Assembly: GCA_049414625.1 (NCBI GenBank)
Contig: JBMSAU010000073.1
Coordinates: forward strand, 1 to 22,820
Direction of reading: 5' to 3'
Length of the DNA stretch: 22,820 bases
From: WYEG01 sp049414625
Lineage (GTDB): Bacteria > Desulfobacterota > Thermodesulfobacteria > Thermodesulfobacteriales > Thermodesulfobacteriaceae
Numbering within the stretch: the stretch's first letter is position 1; every line of letters begins with the position of its first letter. Below are positions 7,949 to 15,835 of the stretch, one piece after another. Both the position numbers and the translations under genes were made by a program. The notes beneath the pieces are model-generated. The model made no database searches. It was not told the origin of the DNA and saw nothing but the letters and a program-made list of their open reading frames with translations.

Positions 7949-8039
7949 GCTTTGCTCCCTTTTGCTCAATAAAAAAAGGATGTTCCTTTTCTTTTTAAAC
8001 TTAAAATTTTACTTGCAAAAAATATGCCGCACTTAAAAG

Positions 8040-8188
8040 ACCTGTGTCCTTATTGATTTTTTAATTTTTAAGCATGACAGAACAAGGAGTGACCGTAGGA
8101 ATCTTAAATTGTCCGAAACCAGACAAAGAAGTCAAATTAACTCGACCTGTGTTGTTTCTTTCACACCTGTGTCAAAAACTACACAGGG
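8040..8188. repeat. ACCTGTGT repeats and hairpin between lpxC and pyrC
   Basis: ACCTGTGT occurs three times on the plus strand (8040-8047, 8145-8152, 8165-8172). An inverted copy, ACACAGG at 8181-8187, pairs with CCTGTGT at 8166-8172 across an 8-base loop. The hairpin lies immediately after the pyrC stop on the minus strand. It has no U-tract, so it is a poor intrinsic terminator. The set may instead be operator sites upstream of lpxC. Apart from these, I see nothing else in the 240-base gap. Confidence 0.4.
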
Positions 8189-9457
8189 TTAAAATTCGTA
8201 GACTTTATCTTTTAGGATGACCTTTTTTACTCTTCCTTTGAGGGTTTTGCCAAGGAAGGGGGTATTTTTGCTTTTACTCTGGATGAAATCTTCAGTAACT
8301 AAGTATTCTTCTTCGGGGTCAAAGAGGACAATTTCGGCTTTTTCTCCCCTTCTAAGGGTTGGTGGCTCAATACCTATAACCTTAGCAGGATTGGTGATTA
8401 GAAGCTCAAGTAGTTTCAACGGAGAGATAAGTCCTTCCCGCACTAAGCTTGAGCTCAAGGGTAGAAGGAATTCAAGCCCTATCATACCTGGGCTTGCAAG
8501 TTCAAACTCTACATCCTTTTCAAGGGGGCTATGTGGTGCATGGTCGCTTGCTATAACCTCAATCAGTCCCTCTTTGATGGCTTGTTTTATAGCAAGGACA
8601 TCATCCTCTGTGCGAAGGGGTGGGTTGACCTTAGCTAAGGTGTTGTAGCCATCGCACTCCCATTCGGTTAGATGAAAGTAGTGAGGGCAAGTTTCAGCGG
8701 TGAAGTTTATGCCCTCTTCCTTTGCCCAGCGAAGAAAGGGGAGGTTTTCTTTTACAGAGAGATGGGCTAAGTGAAGTTTGCCTTTTGTTTCTTTAGCTAA
8801 AAGGAGGTCTCGAACCACGGCAACGGTTTCCGCGGAAAATGGAACTCCCTTCAAACCAAGCTTTGCTGAAAGCTTACCTAAGTTTACCTGTCCTCCAAAG
8901 CTTAAAGTCGGGTCCTCAGGGTGGGAAATTATGGTGAGGTCAAAGGATTTAGCGTAAAGCAAAGCCTTTCTCATAACTTCAGAATTCTGAACCCATTTGC
9001 CATTATCAGAGAGGGCAACTGCTCCTGCAAGCTTTAGTCTCCCAAACTCAGTAAGTTCCTTTCCAGCCTGACCTTTGGTAATGCAAGCTATAGGATAGAC
9101 AGGAACATATCCTTTTTCTTTAGCCTTGGCTATGATTGCTGAGCAGACCTCAGGATTATCAACAGGGGGCTTTGTGTTTGGCATGCAAGCAACCCGAAGA
9201 ACACCTCCGTGAAGGGCTGCTCTGGTTCCGGATTCGATGTCTTCCTTCCATTCCTCTCCCGGCTCCCTTAAATGAACATGAATATCCACAAGACCAGGCA
9301 ATACCCAAAGTCCCTGAGCATCGATAATCCTATCAACAGAGGCTGAAATATTTTTTTCAACGCCTTCTATCTTTCCGTCAACTATATAAACATCGGCTAT
9401 TAAATCTAAGCCAAGCGTTGGGTCAAGGACCCTTCCGTTCTTTATAAGCAACCTCAT
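8189..9457 (-). CDS. pyrC: Dihydroorotase
   Basis: A 422-residue dihydroorotase of the long, class I (PyrC/AllB-like amidohydrolase) type; it cyclises N-carbamoyl-aspartate to dihydroorotate in pyrimidine synthesis. Metal-binding HxH is H60-V-H62, with the substrate arginine R64 (HVHLREPG). The MPNTKPP loop is at 92-98, SDNGK around D151, H179 (ISHPED), H232 (LAHLS) and the catalytic D305 in ASDHAPH. Length and motifs are complete. It starts four bases after the pyrB stop and is clearly co-transcribed with it. In several bacteria this enzyme class works in a complex with aspartate transcarbamoylase, and the adjacency here agrees with that. Confidence 0.96.
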   Translation of the reverse strand: MRLLIKNGRVLDPTLGLDLIADVYIVDGKIEGVEKNISASVDRIIDAQGLWVLPGLVDIHVHLREPGEEWKEDIESGTRAALHGGVLRVACMPNTKPPVDNPEVCSAIIAKAKEKGYVPVYPIACITKGQAGKELTEFGRLKLAGAVALSDNGKWVQNSEVMRKALLYAKSFDLTIISHPEDPTLSFGGQVNLGKLSAKLGLKGVPFSAETVAVVRDLLLAKETKGKLHLAHLSVKENLPFLRWAKEEGINFTAETCPHYFHLTEWECDGYNTLAKVNPPLRTEDDVLAIKQAIKEGLIEVIASDHAPHSPLEKDVEFELASPGMIGLEFLLPLSSSLVREGLISPLKLLELLITNPAKVIGIEPPTLRRGEKAEIVLFDPEEEYLVTEDFIQSKSKNTPFLGKTLKGRVKKVILKDKVYEF

Positions 9458-9461
9458 AGCT

Positions 9462-10391
9462 TTAAGCTCCTGCTAAAAGGGTTAGAAGGACAGCCATCCT
9501 AACAGCAACTCCGTTTTCTACCTGGTCAAGGATCACTTGAAAAGGATACTTTTCAAGCTCAGGATGAAGCTCAACTCCCCAGTTAATTGGACCAGGATGC
9601 ATGAGCAAAGCTCCATCCTTTATTAAATCGAGATGCTTGGGCGTTAAACCAAAGGTAAGATGATACTCATTGTAGCTTGGAATAAGAGGGGTATCGTGCC
9701 TTTCTTTCTGAACTCGAAGAGCAATGACTACATCCGCAGATTCTATTGTTGTGGCAAGATCATAGCAAACCCTGAAGGACTTAGGTTTTAAGCAAAAAAA
9801 CTCCTCTTCAGCAGGTGTTGGTAGAAGGTGGGCTGGACCTGAAACATAAACAGTGCTTCCCATCTTTTGAAAGGCTAGAATGTCCGAGTGAGCTACTCGG
9901 CTGTGTTTGATATCTCCGATTATGGCTACTTTTAGGTCAGAAAGGGTGCCAAGCTTTTGCCGAACTGTAAGAAGGTCAAGAAGGGCTTGGGTTGGATGTT
10001 CGTGCGTGCCATCCCCCGCGTTAACAACAGGCACAGATAAATTTTTGGCTAAAAAGTGTGGGGTTCCAGAAAGATTATGCCTAATCACAATCAGATTGAC
10101 CCCAAGGGTTTTTAGGTTTTTTACAGTGTCAAGCAGAGTTTCTCCCTTTTCTATGCTACTGCCTTTGGTTTGAAAACTCATCACTTCAGCGGATAAAATC
10201 TTGCAAGCCCTTTCAAAGGAAAACTTTGTTCTCGTAGATGGTTCATAGAAAAGAAGTAGGACGAGCTTTCCGCGAAGAGTTGGCACTTTGGGTATGGGAC
10301 GATAAAGGATCTCCTTAAGATTATCTGCAAGGTTTAGGTAGTGTTCTATGTCCTCTTTGCTTAAGCTTTCAATGTCCAGAAGATGCTTCAT
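9462..10391 (-). CDS. pyrB: Aspartate carbamoyltransferase catalytic subunit
   Basis: A 309-residue catalytic chain of aspartate transcarbamoylase, which condenses carbamoyl phosphate and aspartate. The carbamoyl-phosphate site is P51-S-T-R-T55 (FYEPSTRTKFSF), K82 in the EKGET loop, RH at 104-105 and H132-P-T-Q in DGTHEHPTQ. The aspartate-domain motif near the C-terminus reads MHPGPINWGVEL, where many relatives of the B. subtilis type have NRGVE or NRDVE, so an arginine is replaced by tryptophan. No regulatory subunit gene (pyrI) is present in the window. The ATG lies one base from the upstream LOG gene's stop, placing it second in a LOG-pyrB-pyrC operon. Confidence 0.96.
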   Translation of the reverse strand: MKHLLDIESLSKEDIEHYLNLADNLKEILYRPIPKVPTLRGKLVLLLFYEPSTRTKFSFERACKILSAEVMSFQTKGSSIEKGETLLDTVKNLKTLGVNLIVIRHNLSGTPHFLAKNLSVPVVNAGDGTHEHPTQALLDLLTVRQKLGTLSDLKVAIIGDIKHSRVAHSDILAFQKMGSTVYVSGPAHLLPTPAEEEFFCLKPKSFRVCYDLATTIESADVVIALRVQKERHDTPLIPSYNEYHLTFGLTPKHLDLIKDGALLMHPGPINWGVELHPELEKYPFQVILDQVENGVAVRMAVLLTLLAGA

Positions 10392-10392
10392 G

Positions 10393-11073
10393 TTAAAGCC
10401 AAAGTTTTTCTTTTATGTAGTTTACTATTTCCTCTGGTTCATCAAGGACTTTAAATATTTCAAGGTCCTGCGGTGAAATTTTGTTTTCTGGAATAAGGGT
10501 TTTGGTAAACCAGTTGATCAAAGGTTTCCAGAATTGTTTATCCACAAGAACTATGGGGACAGGACGGATTTTTCTTGTCTGAACAAGGGTTAAGATTTCA
10601 AACATCTCATCCATGGTGCCAAAGCCACCGGGGAAAAACACAAAGGCAACAGAGTATTTAGCCAGCATTACCTTCCTCACGAAAAAGTAGCGAAAGTCAA
10701 GCTTGATGTTGGCATAAGGATTTGGTTCCTGTTCCATAGGGAGGCGAATGTTTAGCCCGACGGAGTAGCCTCCAGCATTTCTTGCCCCTTTGTTTGCTGC
10801 TTCCATTATCCCCGGTCCACCCCCGGTAATTACAGAAAAACCCGCTCTAACAAGAAGTTCCGCAAGCTTTTCAGCCTTTTTATAATCAGGATCATCAGGC
10901 TTTGTGCGAGAGGAACCAAAGATGGTTACTCCAGGATACACTCTCGGTAGAACTTCAAAACCTTCTACAAACTCGGCAAGAATTCTAAAGAGCCGCCAAG
11001 ACTCCTTAGCCTGAAGCCCTTCAAGAACGTATTGCTTTTCTTCAAAAAGTCTATTCTTTAGATCTTCAGCCAT
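10393..11073 (-). CDS. LOG-family nucleotide phosphoribohydrolase (TIGR00730 type)
   Basis: A 226-residue Rossmann-fold protein of the lysine-decarboxylase-like (LOG) family. The two family signatures are intact: GGGPGIMEAANKGA at 84-97 and PGGFGTMDE at 148-156, with R133 and K134 between them. Tested members cleave nucleoside 5'-monophosphates to a free base and ribose 5-phosphate; the old name 'lysine decarboxylase' is a misannotation. Being first in an operon with pyrB and pyrC suggests a role in nucleotide turnover. The N-terminal 40 residues are helical and charged. A good promoter lies 24 bases upstream of the ATG, leaving a very short leader without an obvious ribosome site. Confidence 0.88.
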   Translation of the reverse strand: MAEDLKNRLFEEKQYVLEGLQAKESWRLFRILAEFVEGFEVLPRVYPGVTIFGSSRTKPDDPDYKKAEKLAELLVRAGFSVITGGGPGIMEAANKGARNAGGYSVGLNIRLPMEQEPNPYANIKLDFRYFFVRKVMLAKYSVAFVFFPGGFGTMDEMFEILTLVQTRKIRPVPIVLVDKQFWKPLINWFTKTLIPENKISPQDLEIFKVLDEPEEIVNYIKEKLWL

Positions 11074-11096
11074 AGGGTAAAGATGATTTTTTCTAA

Positions 11097-11125
11097 ATTC
11101 TAACGGTTAGTCAAAAAACGGTCAA
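11097..11125 (-). promoter_or_regulatory. Promoter of the LOG-pyrB-pyrC operon
   Basis: On the minus strand, TTGACC (11120-11125) and TAGAAT (11097-11102) are separated by exactly 17 bases, a near-consensus housekeeping promoter. The expected start site is near 11090, giving a leader of only about 17 bases before the LOG ATG, too short for classical pyrimidine attenuation downstream of it. Control would have to act at or upstream of the promoter. Confidence 0.6.
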
Positions 11126-11160
11126 GAAGAAAGGGGGATCCTCGCTAAACCCTAAACTCA

Positions 11161-11198
11161 CCCACATACGACCCCCCTGTGGGAAATTCCCGGGAATT
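11161..11198. repeat. Hairpin and 14-bp perfect palindrome upstream of the pyr operon
   Basis: CCCACA (11161-11166) pairs with TGTGGG (11178-11183). Directly next to it is the perfect palindrome AATTCCCGGGAATT (11185-11198), which overlaps a second inverted repeat, GGGAAATTCCC (11181-11191). The block lies between the end of the DUF202 pseudogene and the pyr promoter on the same strand. It could be a bidirectional terminator-like structure or an operator; no U-tract follows. Confidence 0.5.
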
Positions 11199-11214
11199 CT
11201 AACAAACGACAATT

Positions 11215-11829
11215 TTAAAGAATGTAAAGAGCAACAAGAAGGCAGGACAAGAAGAGAGCTGTTCCAAAGAATAAATACAAAAAAAGTGTTTGTCCTATAG
11301 GTCCCTTGCTCAACCCTTTTGACTGTGCGGTGAAAGTTGATAAGACCAAGAATAATAGCAATAAGTCCAAGTAATATGAATATGAATAATAGGAATATTG
11401 AGCATACTTTTAACCTCCTCAAGAAAGAATTAAAACTTTTCGATGACAAACCCGAAGACAATGAGTCCGATAGCAGTCCTAATCCAGGATAAAAAAGTTC
11501 TTTCTCCTGCCATGTAAATCCTTGGGTCAACAACCTCTTTTGGGTCCACTTCTACGCCCTCCTCAAGGGATTTTAGCATCAACATAAAGCTTGGTATTGT
11601 GAAAAGGGATATGAGTATCCCAGTAAACAAAAAAAACTTAAAGAGAGCTTCCAAAATAGGAGATAGGTGCGGTCCTTTAATTTCAACAGCTATTCGCCTC
11701 AATTTCCACAAAAATATAGCTGAGGAAACAAGAAAAATTGCAAGCCTTTGAAAGCTAAGAAAGGTTCTCTCAATCGAAAGATAAAGCGTTGGCTCCTTTG
11801 CTGATTTTAATTTTTTTTAAGCTATACAT
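11215..11829 (-). pseudogene. Tandem DUF202 membrane protein, frame broken three times
   Basis: No single frame covers this gene. Dropping one base from each of three homopolymers (A8 at 11811-11818 and, as T runs on the minus strand, T4 at 11432-11435 and T7 at 11279-11285) gives one open frame from ATG 11827-11829 to TAA 11215-11217, 203 residues. It then shows two DUF202 signatures: SIERTFLSFQR near residue 20, and DPRIYMAGERTFLSWIRTA near the middle. About five hydrophobic segments follow the DUF202 pattern, and it ends FLYLFFGTALFLSCLLVALYIL-like in a final membrane helix. As it stands, translation from the TTG at 11711 stops at 11430 (93 residues). DUF202 proteins are inner-membrane proteins without a firm function. 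It may be a recent pseudogene, an assembly error, or a slippage-dependent gene. Confidence 0.7.
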
Positions 11830-11927
11830 TTAGGTTTATTTATATGAAAACCCCTATTCACTAGTTTGACCTCTTGATTGTTGAATAAATCCATCATGAA
11901 TAAATAATTATATAGAATTTGTATAAA

Positions 11928-13274
11928 CTAAGGCTTTGTGCAAATAATGATGCTTTCTCCTCTAATAGCTCTGTTTCTTACTCCTAATAAGGGATTGAAA
12001 ATTAATTTTTCAAATTTAAATCCCACTTCCTCACAAAACCTCTTTGTCATTATTGTGGTGGGTATTTTTTTTCCATCAACAGTGCTATCTCCTACAATAA
12101 TAGCCAATTTACCACCTGATTTCAAAGCCCAATAAATATTTTCAATGGCTTTCTTAAGGTCAAGGTAATATCTAATAACCTTGGAAGGAAATCCAGATAG
12201 GTAACTGAGAGACGAATCTAAGGTTTTTAAATTATTTTCTTTCATTCCCAAATATTTTTTTTCTATTTCCTTTATATCTAAATTTAAATATTCATAAGCA
12301 ATTTTATCCTTCCCTACATAATCAATAGAAAAGTAGTATGGTGGACTTGTTATACATGCATCAAACTTTTTTTCATAATTAATTAAATTTTTTAAATCTA
12401 AAACATCTCCTTCAATTATTTGGGCTTTAGTAAAATATAATTTATTATTTTCTTGAACTTTTTTGATCTTTTTATAACATTCTCTAATATATTGAAATTT
12501 TTCTACAAACAATCCAATTTTACCTTTCTTTTCGTATCTTGATGTTCTTTGGAAAGCGTCTACAGTATCAAAGTAGATGATTAACATCAGTTTATAAATA
12601 GTAGAATTCTTGTGCTCCCATTTTTTGTTTTCTATAGCATTCAAAATTTCAGTAAGATCAGAAATAGAAAAATCTAAGTCTTTTTCATTAAGAAACAGAA
12701 GTTCATTCTTAAGTTCTGCAATCATAACACCAATAGGAGTAATATCTATTCCAATGCTTGGAATTCCCATTAGTGAAGCTTCGTGTGTAGTTGTTCCAGA
12801 TCCATTAAAGGGGTCCAAAATTAAGGAGTTTGAATCTAATTTAAAAGCATTAATCAAGGTTCGAACAATTCGAGGATAAAACTTTCCTTTATATGGATAC
12901 AAATTATGAAAAGCATATGCGTTAGTATCACCAAAGTTATCTACAAATTCACAATACAATGAGGGCTTATTCCGTACTAATTCTAAATGAGCAACTCTAT
13001 ATCTTACATAGTCTTCGTCACCTTCAAAATCAACAATTTTATTTATTGGATCAATATAGTAGCTCTTCGTTAATCCTTGAAGTTCTAAGTCTAAAAGTTC
13101 TAGATCTGCAAGGGTTTGCATCCAAAAACCAAAACAGGTATCACCTTTAGGTTTAATTAAGTTTCTAAACTCTTTTGAATATTGTTGAATAATATTTTCA
13201 TATGAAGCATAATTGTGTGTATTAAATAAAGTAATTTGTTTTTTTGTGTCTTGTAAAATAGTTTGTTGTTTCAT
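11928..13274 (-). CDS. DNA methyltransferase of a restriction-modification system
   Basis: A 448-residue SAM-dependent DNA methyltransferase. The SAM-binding motif is DPFNGSGTT at 154-162 and the catalytic motif TSPPYY at 309-314. The SAM motif precedes the catalytic motif, with about 150 residues between them that could hold target recognition. A conserved-looking HNLYPYKGKFYPRIV segment at 123-137 precedes motif I. SPPY favours N4-cytosine methylation but does not exclude N6-adenine. A strong ribosome site (AAGGAGA, 13281-13287) precedes the ATG, and the upstream nuclease stop is one base away. It is much more AT-rich than the flanking housekeeping genes, rich in AAA, ATA and TTT codons. 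Its role is to protect host DNA from the partner nuclease. The target sequence cannot be read from the protein. Confidence 0.9.
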   Translation of the reverse strand: MKQQTILQDTKKQITLFNTHNYASYENIIQQYSKEFRNLIKPKGDTCFGFWMQTLADLELLDLELQGLTKSYYIDPINKIVDFEGDEDYVRYRVAHLELVRNKPSLYCEFVDNFGDTNAYAFHNLYPYKGKFYPRIVRTLINAFKLDSNSLILDPFNGSGTTTHEASLMGIPSIGIDITPIGVMIAELKNELLFLNEKDLDFSISDLTEILNAIENKKWEHKNSTIYKLMLIIYFDTVDAFQRTSRYEKKGKIGLFVEKFQYIRECYKKIKKVQENNKLYFTKAQIIEGDVLDLKNLINYEKKFDACITSPPYYFSIDYVGKDKIAYEYLNLDIKEIEKKYLGMKENNLKTLDSSLSYLSGFPSKVIRYYLDLKKAIENIYWALKSGGKLAIIVGDSTVDGKKIPTTIMTKRFCEEVGFKFEKLIFNPLLGVRNRAIRGESIIICTKP

Positions 13275-13275
13275 A

Positions 13276-14565
13276 TCAAATCTCCTTATTGTTGTGCAAA
13301 CTTTTGTATTGTTTCAATAGATAATTAAAAACTCTTGGACATAGTAAAATTTGTATTAAGTCGGCTAAATAGTCATCTATAGTATAGGTAGTTTCTGTTT
13401 TCATAATCTGTATAGCTTTAGAATTACTAACAGCTTTTAAAAGCTCTTTATCTTTTTTAATAATATTTTTAACCTTCATTATTAATTTTTTCAAGTCCTC
13501 TTTGCTTTTGGTTTTTTTCTTCAAAAAATTTCCAAAGTAATTCTTAAATTCAACATCACTTATATAATGATCTAAAATATATATAAAAGTATTTTTTAAC
13601 TTATTATTCTTTCTAAACATTTGATTTAATATACTTCTTTCATTAATTGAAATTAATTGAGCTAACCATATATCATCATATAGCTTCGTTTCTAATTTTT
13701 CTTTTAAATTTTCTAAATAATTTATAGATTCACCTCCAGTAATTGCCTCGATTAATTGGTTTCCATAAAGAAAGTAAATCACAAATTTAATGTTTTTTAA
13801 TATGAAAGAAATCTGCAAGGCACAATTTTTATAATTATTTTCATATTGAAAATTTAGATTTTTATTTTTTAAAAAGCTGATTAATCTATTTATTCTATTC
13901 TTTAATCCACTATAACATATTTGCCATTCCATGTCCTTTTCTAATGTTGCTGGATTTCCTTCAATATCATATAGCACACCACCAATTAATTTTATTTCTT
14001 TTATTTCGTTCAAATTAAAGCAATTATACAGTTTTTCATCTTTGTCCAATAGTTCTACAAACTTTATAAACTTTTCTATAATTTCAATTCTTCCCGCAGT
14101 GCATCCTGAGTCAATTCTCTTTTTTAATTCGCAAATAACCATAGTATTGTCCAGTTTGAGTACAATATCAAATTTTTGATCTTCTTCTTTACTTATATCA
14201 AGTATGCAACTTTTATTTAAAATTTTTGAGAAATTAGAAACTCTTCCTTCAAACAATACTTTCTCATTGCTCTCTATATTTAATAATTCTTGGAACAATT
14301 TAGCAATTAAAGAGCCTCCACCAGCTTGGCTATGTTGATAGTAAGAAGTAACAGTTAGAAATGCTTCATAAAAGCTATATAAATCTTGAGATTCAACTTC
14401 TGTTTTTGCTATTCCATGAAAAATTTCATCAAAGATACTGAATATAGATTCAAGCGATATCGCTTTTTTCAGCATTTCTTGAACTCGTTTTATATACATT
14501 TTCTGCAATTTTTTTTCCAGCTCATCAGTAGGTTTAGTAAGAATAAGCAGTTTTCTTATTTTCAT
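13276..14565 (-). CDS. Putative Type II restriction endonuclease (PD-(D/E)xK)
   Basis: A 429-residue protein I cannot place in a named family. A likely PD-(D/E)xK nuclease core is visible: D133 (KFDIVLKL) then E146-L-K148 (VICELKKR) twelve residues on, with an upstream acidic E106 (LFEGRVS). The SQAGGGSLIAKLFQELL segment at 79-95 resembles the helix that often precedes this core in restriction enzymes. The C-terminal half is lysine- and asparagine-rich and helical. Its place directly upstream of a DNA methyltransferase, with a one-base gap, is the main reason to call it the restriction partner. Base composition is extreme: my count for 13441-13500 is 12 G+C in 60. It starts seven bases after the MFS transporter stop, so it can be read through from the hslVU operon. 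Confidence 0.75.
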   Translation of the reverse strand: MKIRKLLILTKPTDELEKKLQKMYIKRVQEMLKKAISLESIFSIFDEIFHGIAKTEVESQDLYSFYEAFLTVTSYYQHSQAGGGSLIAKLFQELLNIESNEKVLFEGRVSNFSKILNKSCILDISKEEDQKFDIVLKLDNTMVICELKKRIDSGCTAGRIEIIEKFIKFVELLDKDEKLYNCFNLNEIKEIKLIGGVLYDIEGNPATLEKDMEWQICYSGLKNRINRLISFLKNKNLNFQYENNYKNCALQISFILKNIKFVIYFLYGNQLIEAITGGESINYLENLKEKLETKLYDDIWLAQLISINERSILNQMFRKNNKLKNTFIYILDHYISDVEFKNYFGNFLKKKTKSKEDLKKLIMKVKNIIKKDKELLKAVSNSKAIQIMKTETTYTIDDYLADLIQILLCPRVFNYLLKQYKSLHNNKEI

Positions 14566-14572
14566 TTTCCTC

Positions 14573-15835
14573 TCACTTTTCTCTCGGATTGGTTTCAGGA
14601 AGGAAGAAGAAGGAAAGAATCAAGGCAAAGGCAGAAACAACGGATAAGTAGATACCTGGGAAAGTTAAGAGGTTTAGTTTTTCAACAAAATAGGTGCAAA
14701 CCATGGGGACTGTTCCGCCAAACACTGCAAGGGAAGTGTTATATAAGACTGCGAAGGAAGTCCCGCGGATCTTTACGGGAAAAAGCTCGGCTAAAGTTGC
14801 AGGCAAAATACTCATAAAAAGGGAAGAGATAAAGGCAAAGGCAAGATGAGCTAAAAGGATGTTTTTAAAATCTCCAGAGAGCATAAAGTTAACCAAAAAA
14901 GTAGATAAAAGGGCATAAAGAGAAAGAGAAATCAAGAAGAAGGGTCTTCTTCCGTGTTTGTCCGAAAGGTAAGCAACGAAGGGAATAAGCAGGTCAAGTA
15001 GAAACATGGCTATGGTGTTTATGAGAAAGGACTTGTCCGAAGGAAGATTTAAAACACGGTTGTAATAGGTTGATAGATACACAAAGAGGGTAAAAAAGGC
15101 TACACCTTGGACGGCAGACAAAGAAAGGGTTAAGATTAGCTCTTTTTTATGGTGTTTTATGGCGTAGACAAGGGGGAAACCTTTGGTTGGTGAGAGGGCT
15201 TCCTTGACAAAGGAAGGTGTCTCGTAGGTTCGTTTTCTCACTAAAATACCAAGGTAGGCTAAGACCAAGGTAGGGAGGTAGATTAACCTCCAGGCGTAGC
15301 TTAAAAGTTCCTCTTCAGAGAAAACATGATGAAAGACCGTTGCAGTGAGGGAGCCAAAAAGGATGCCAAGAATGGCTCCGAAAAGGTTTATGCTTGCATA
15401 AAAAGCTCTTCTCTTTGGATGGCTATGCTCAAGCAAAAAGGTAACGGAGGTTGTGTACTCACCCCCTATAGAAAGTCCTTGTAAGATTCGAAGAATTCCA
15501 AGGATGATGGAAGATAAAACCCCGATAGAGTGATAGGTTGGGAGAACCATGATGAGAAGGGAAGGTATAGCCATAAGATAGATGGATAGAACAAGGGCGG
15601 GTTTTCTTCCTTTTTTGTCTGCCACATAGCCTATAAGCAAAGCCCCAAAGGGTCTTGCTAAAAAGCCAACCGCAAAGGTTAAAAAGCTGAGGATTAGAGA
15701 TACAACCGGGTCATGGCTTGGGAAAAAAAGCTTCGCAAAGACCTGAGCAAAGTACCCGTAGACAACAAAGTCATACCATTCTATAACATTTCCAACAAGA
15801 CCTGTAGCGATCAAGATGGAACGGGATGACTTCAT
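14573..15835 (-). CDS. MFS transporter, metabolite:H+ symporter (MHS) family
   Basis: A 420-residue inner-membrane protein with about twelve hydrophobic segments. GNVIEWYDFVVYGYFA at residues 15-30 and RPFGALLIGYVADKKGRKPA at about 61-80 are the marks of the metabolite:proton symporter family, which includes ProP, KgtP, ShiA and citrate carriers. The substrate is probably a small organic acid or osmolyte, but it cannot be chosen from sequence. The second-half repeat motif LSDKHGRRPF is present. Its ATG shares one base with the hslU stop (TAATG), so it is translationally coupled to the protease operon. The C-terminus looks complete (FFLPETNPREK), so the adjacent restriction system did not truncate it. 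Confidence 0.87.
   Translation of the reverse strand: MKSSRSILIATGLVGNVIEWYDFVVYGYFAQVFAKLFFPSHDPVVSLILSFLTFAVGFLARPFGALLIGYVADKKGRKPALVLSIYLMAIPSLLIMVLPTYHSIGVLSSIILGILRILQGLSIGGEYTTSVTFLLEHSHPKRRAFYASINLFGAILGILFGSLTATVFHHVFSEEELLSYAWRLIYLPTLVLAYLGILVRKRTYETPSFVKEALSPTKGFPLVYAIKHHKKELILTLSLSAVQGVAFFTLFVYLSTYYNRVLNLPSDKSFLINTIAMFLLDLLIPFVAYLSDKHGRRPFFLISLSLYALLSTFLVNFMLSGDFKNILLAHLAFAFISSLFMSILPATLAELFPVKIRGTSFAVLYNTSLAVFGGTVPMVCTYFVEKLNLLTFPGIYLSVVSAFALILSFFFLPETNPREK

Noticed and set aside
8166..8187. Rho-independent terminator of pyrC
   Set aside because: The 7-bp stem is present but no run of U follows on the minus strand.
8074..8220. Small plus-strand frame of 48 codons between lpxC and pyrC
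   Set aside because: It has no ribosome site, overlaps the pyrC 3' end, spans the ACCTGTGT repeats and shows no recognisable composition or motif.
11111..11533. 140-codon minus-strand frame as a separate protein
   Set aside because: Only its middle part (after 11432) looks like a membrane protein, and that part continues the DUF202 gene. Its first third reads the wrong frame of the ERTFLSW segment and its tail is past the restored stop.
11830..14572. Transposon or prophage carrying the R-M genes
   Set aside because: I found no transposase, integrase, terminal repeats or target duplication at either border; transfer is inferred from base composition only.
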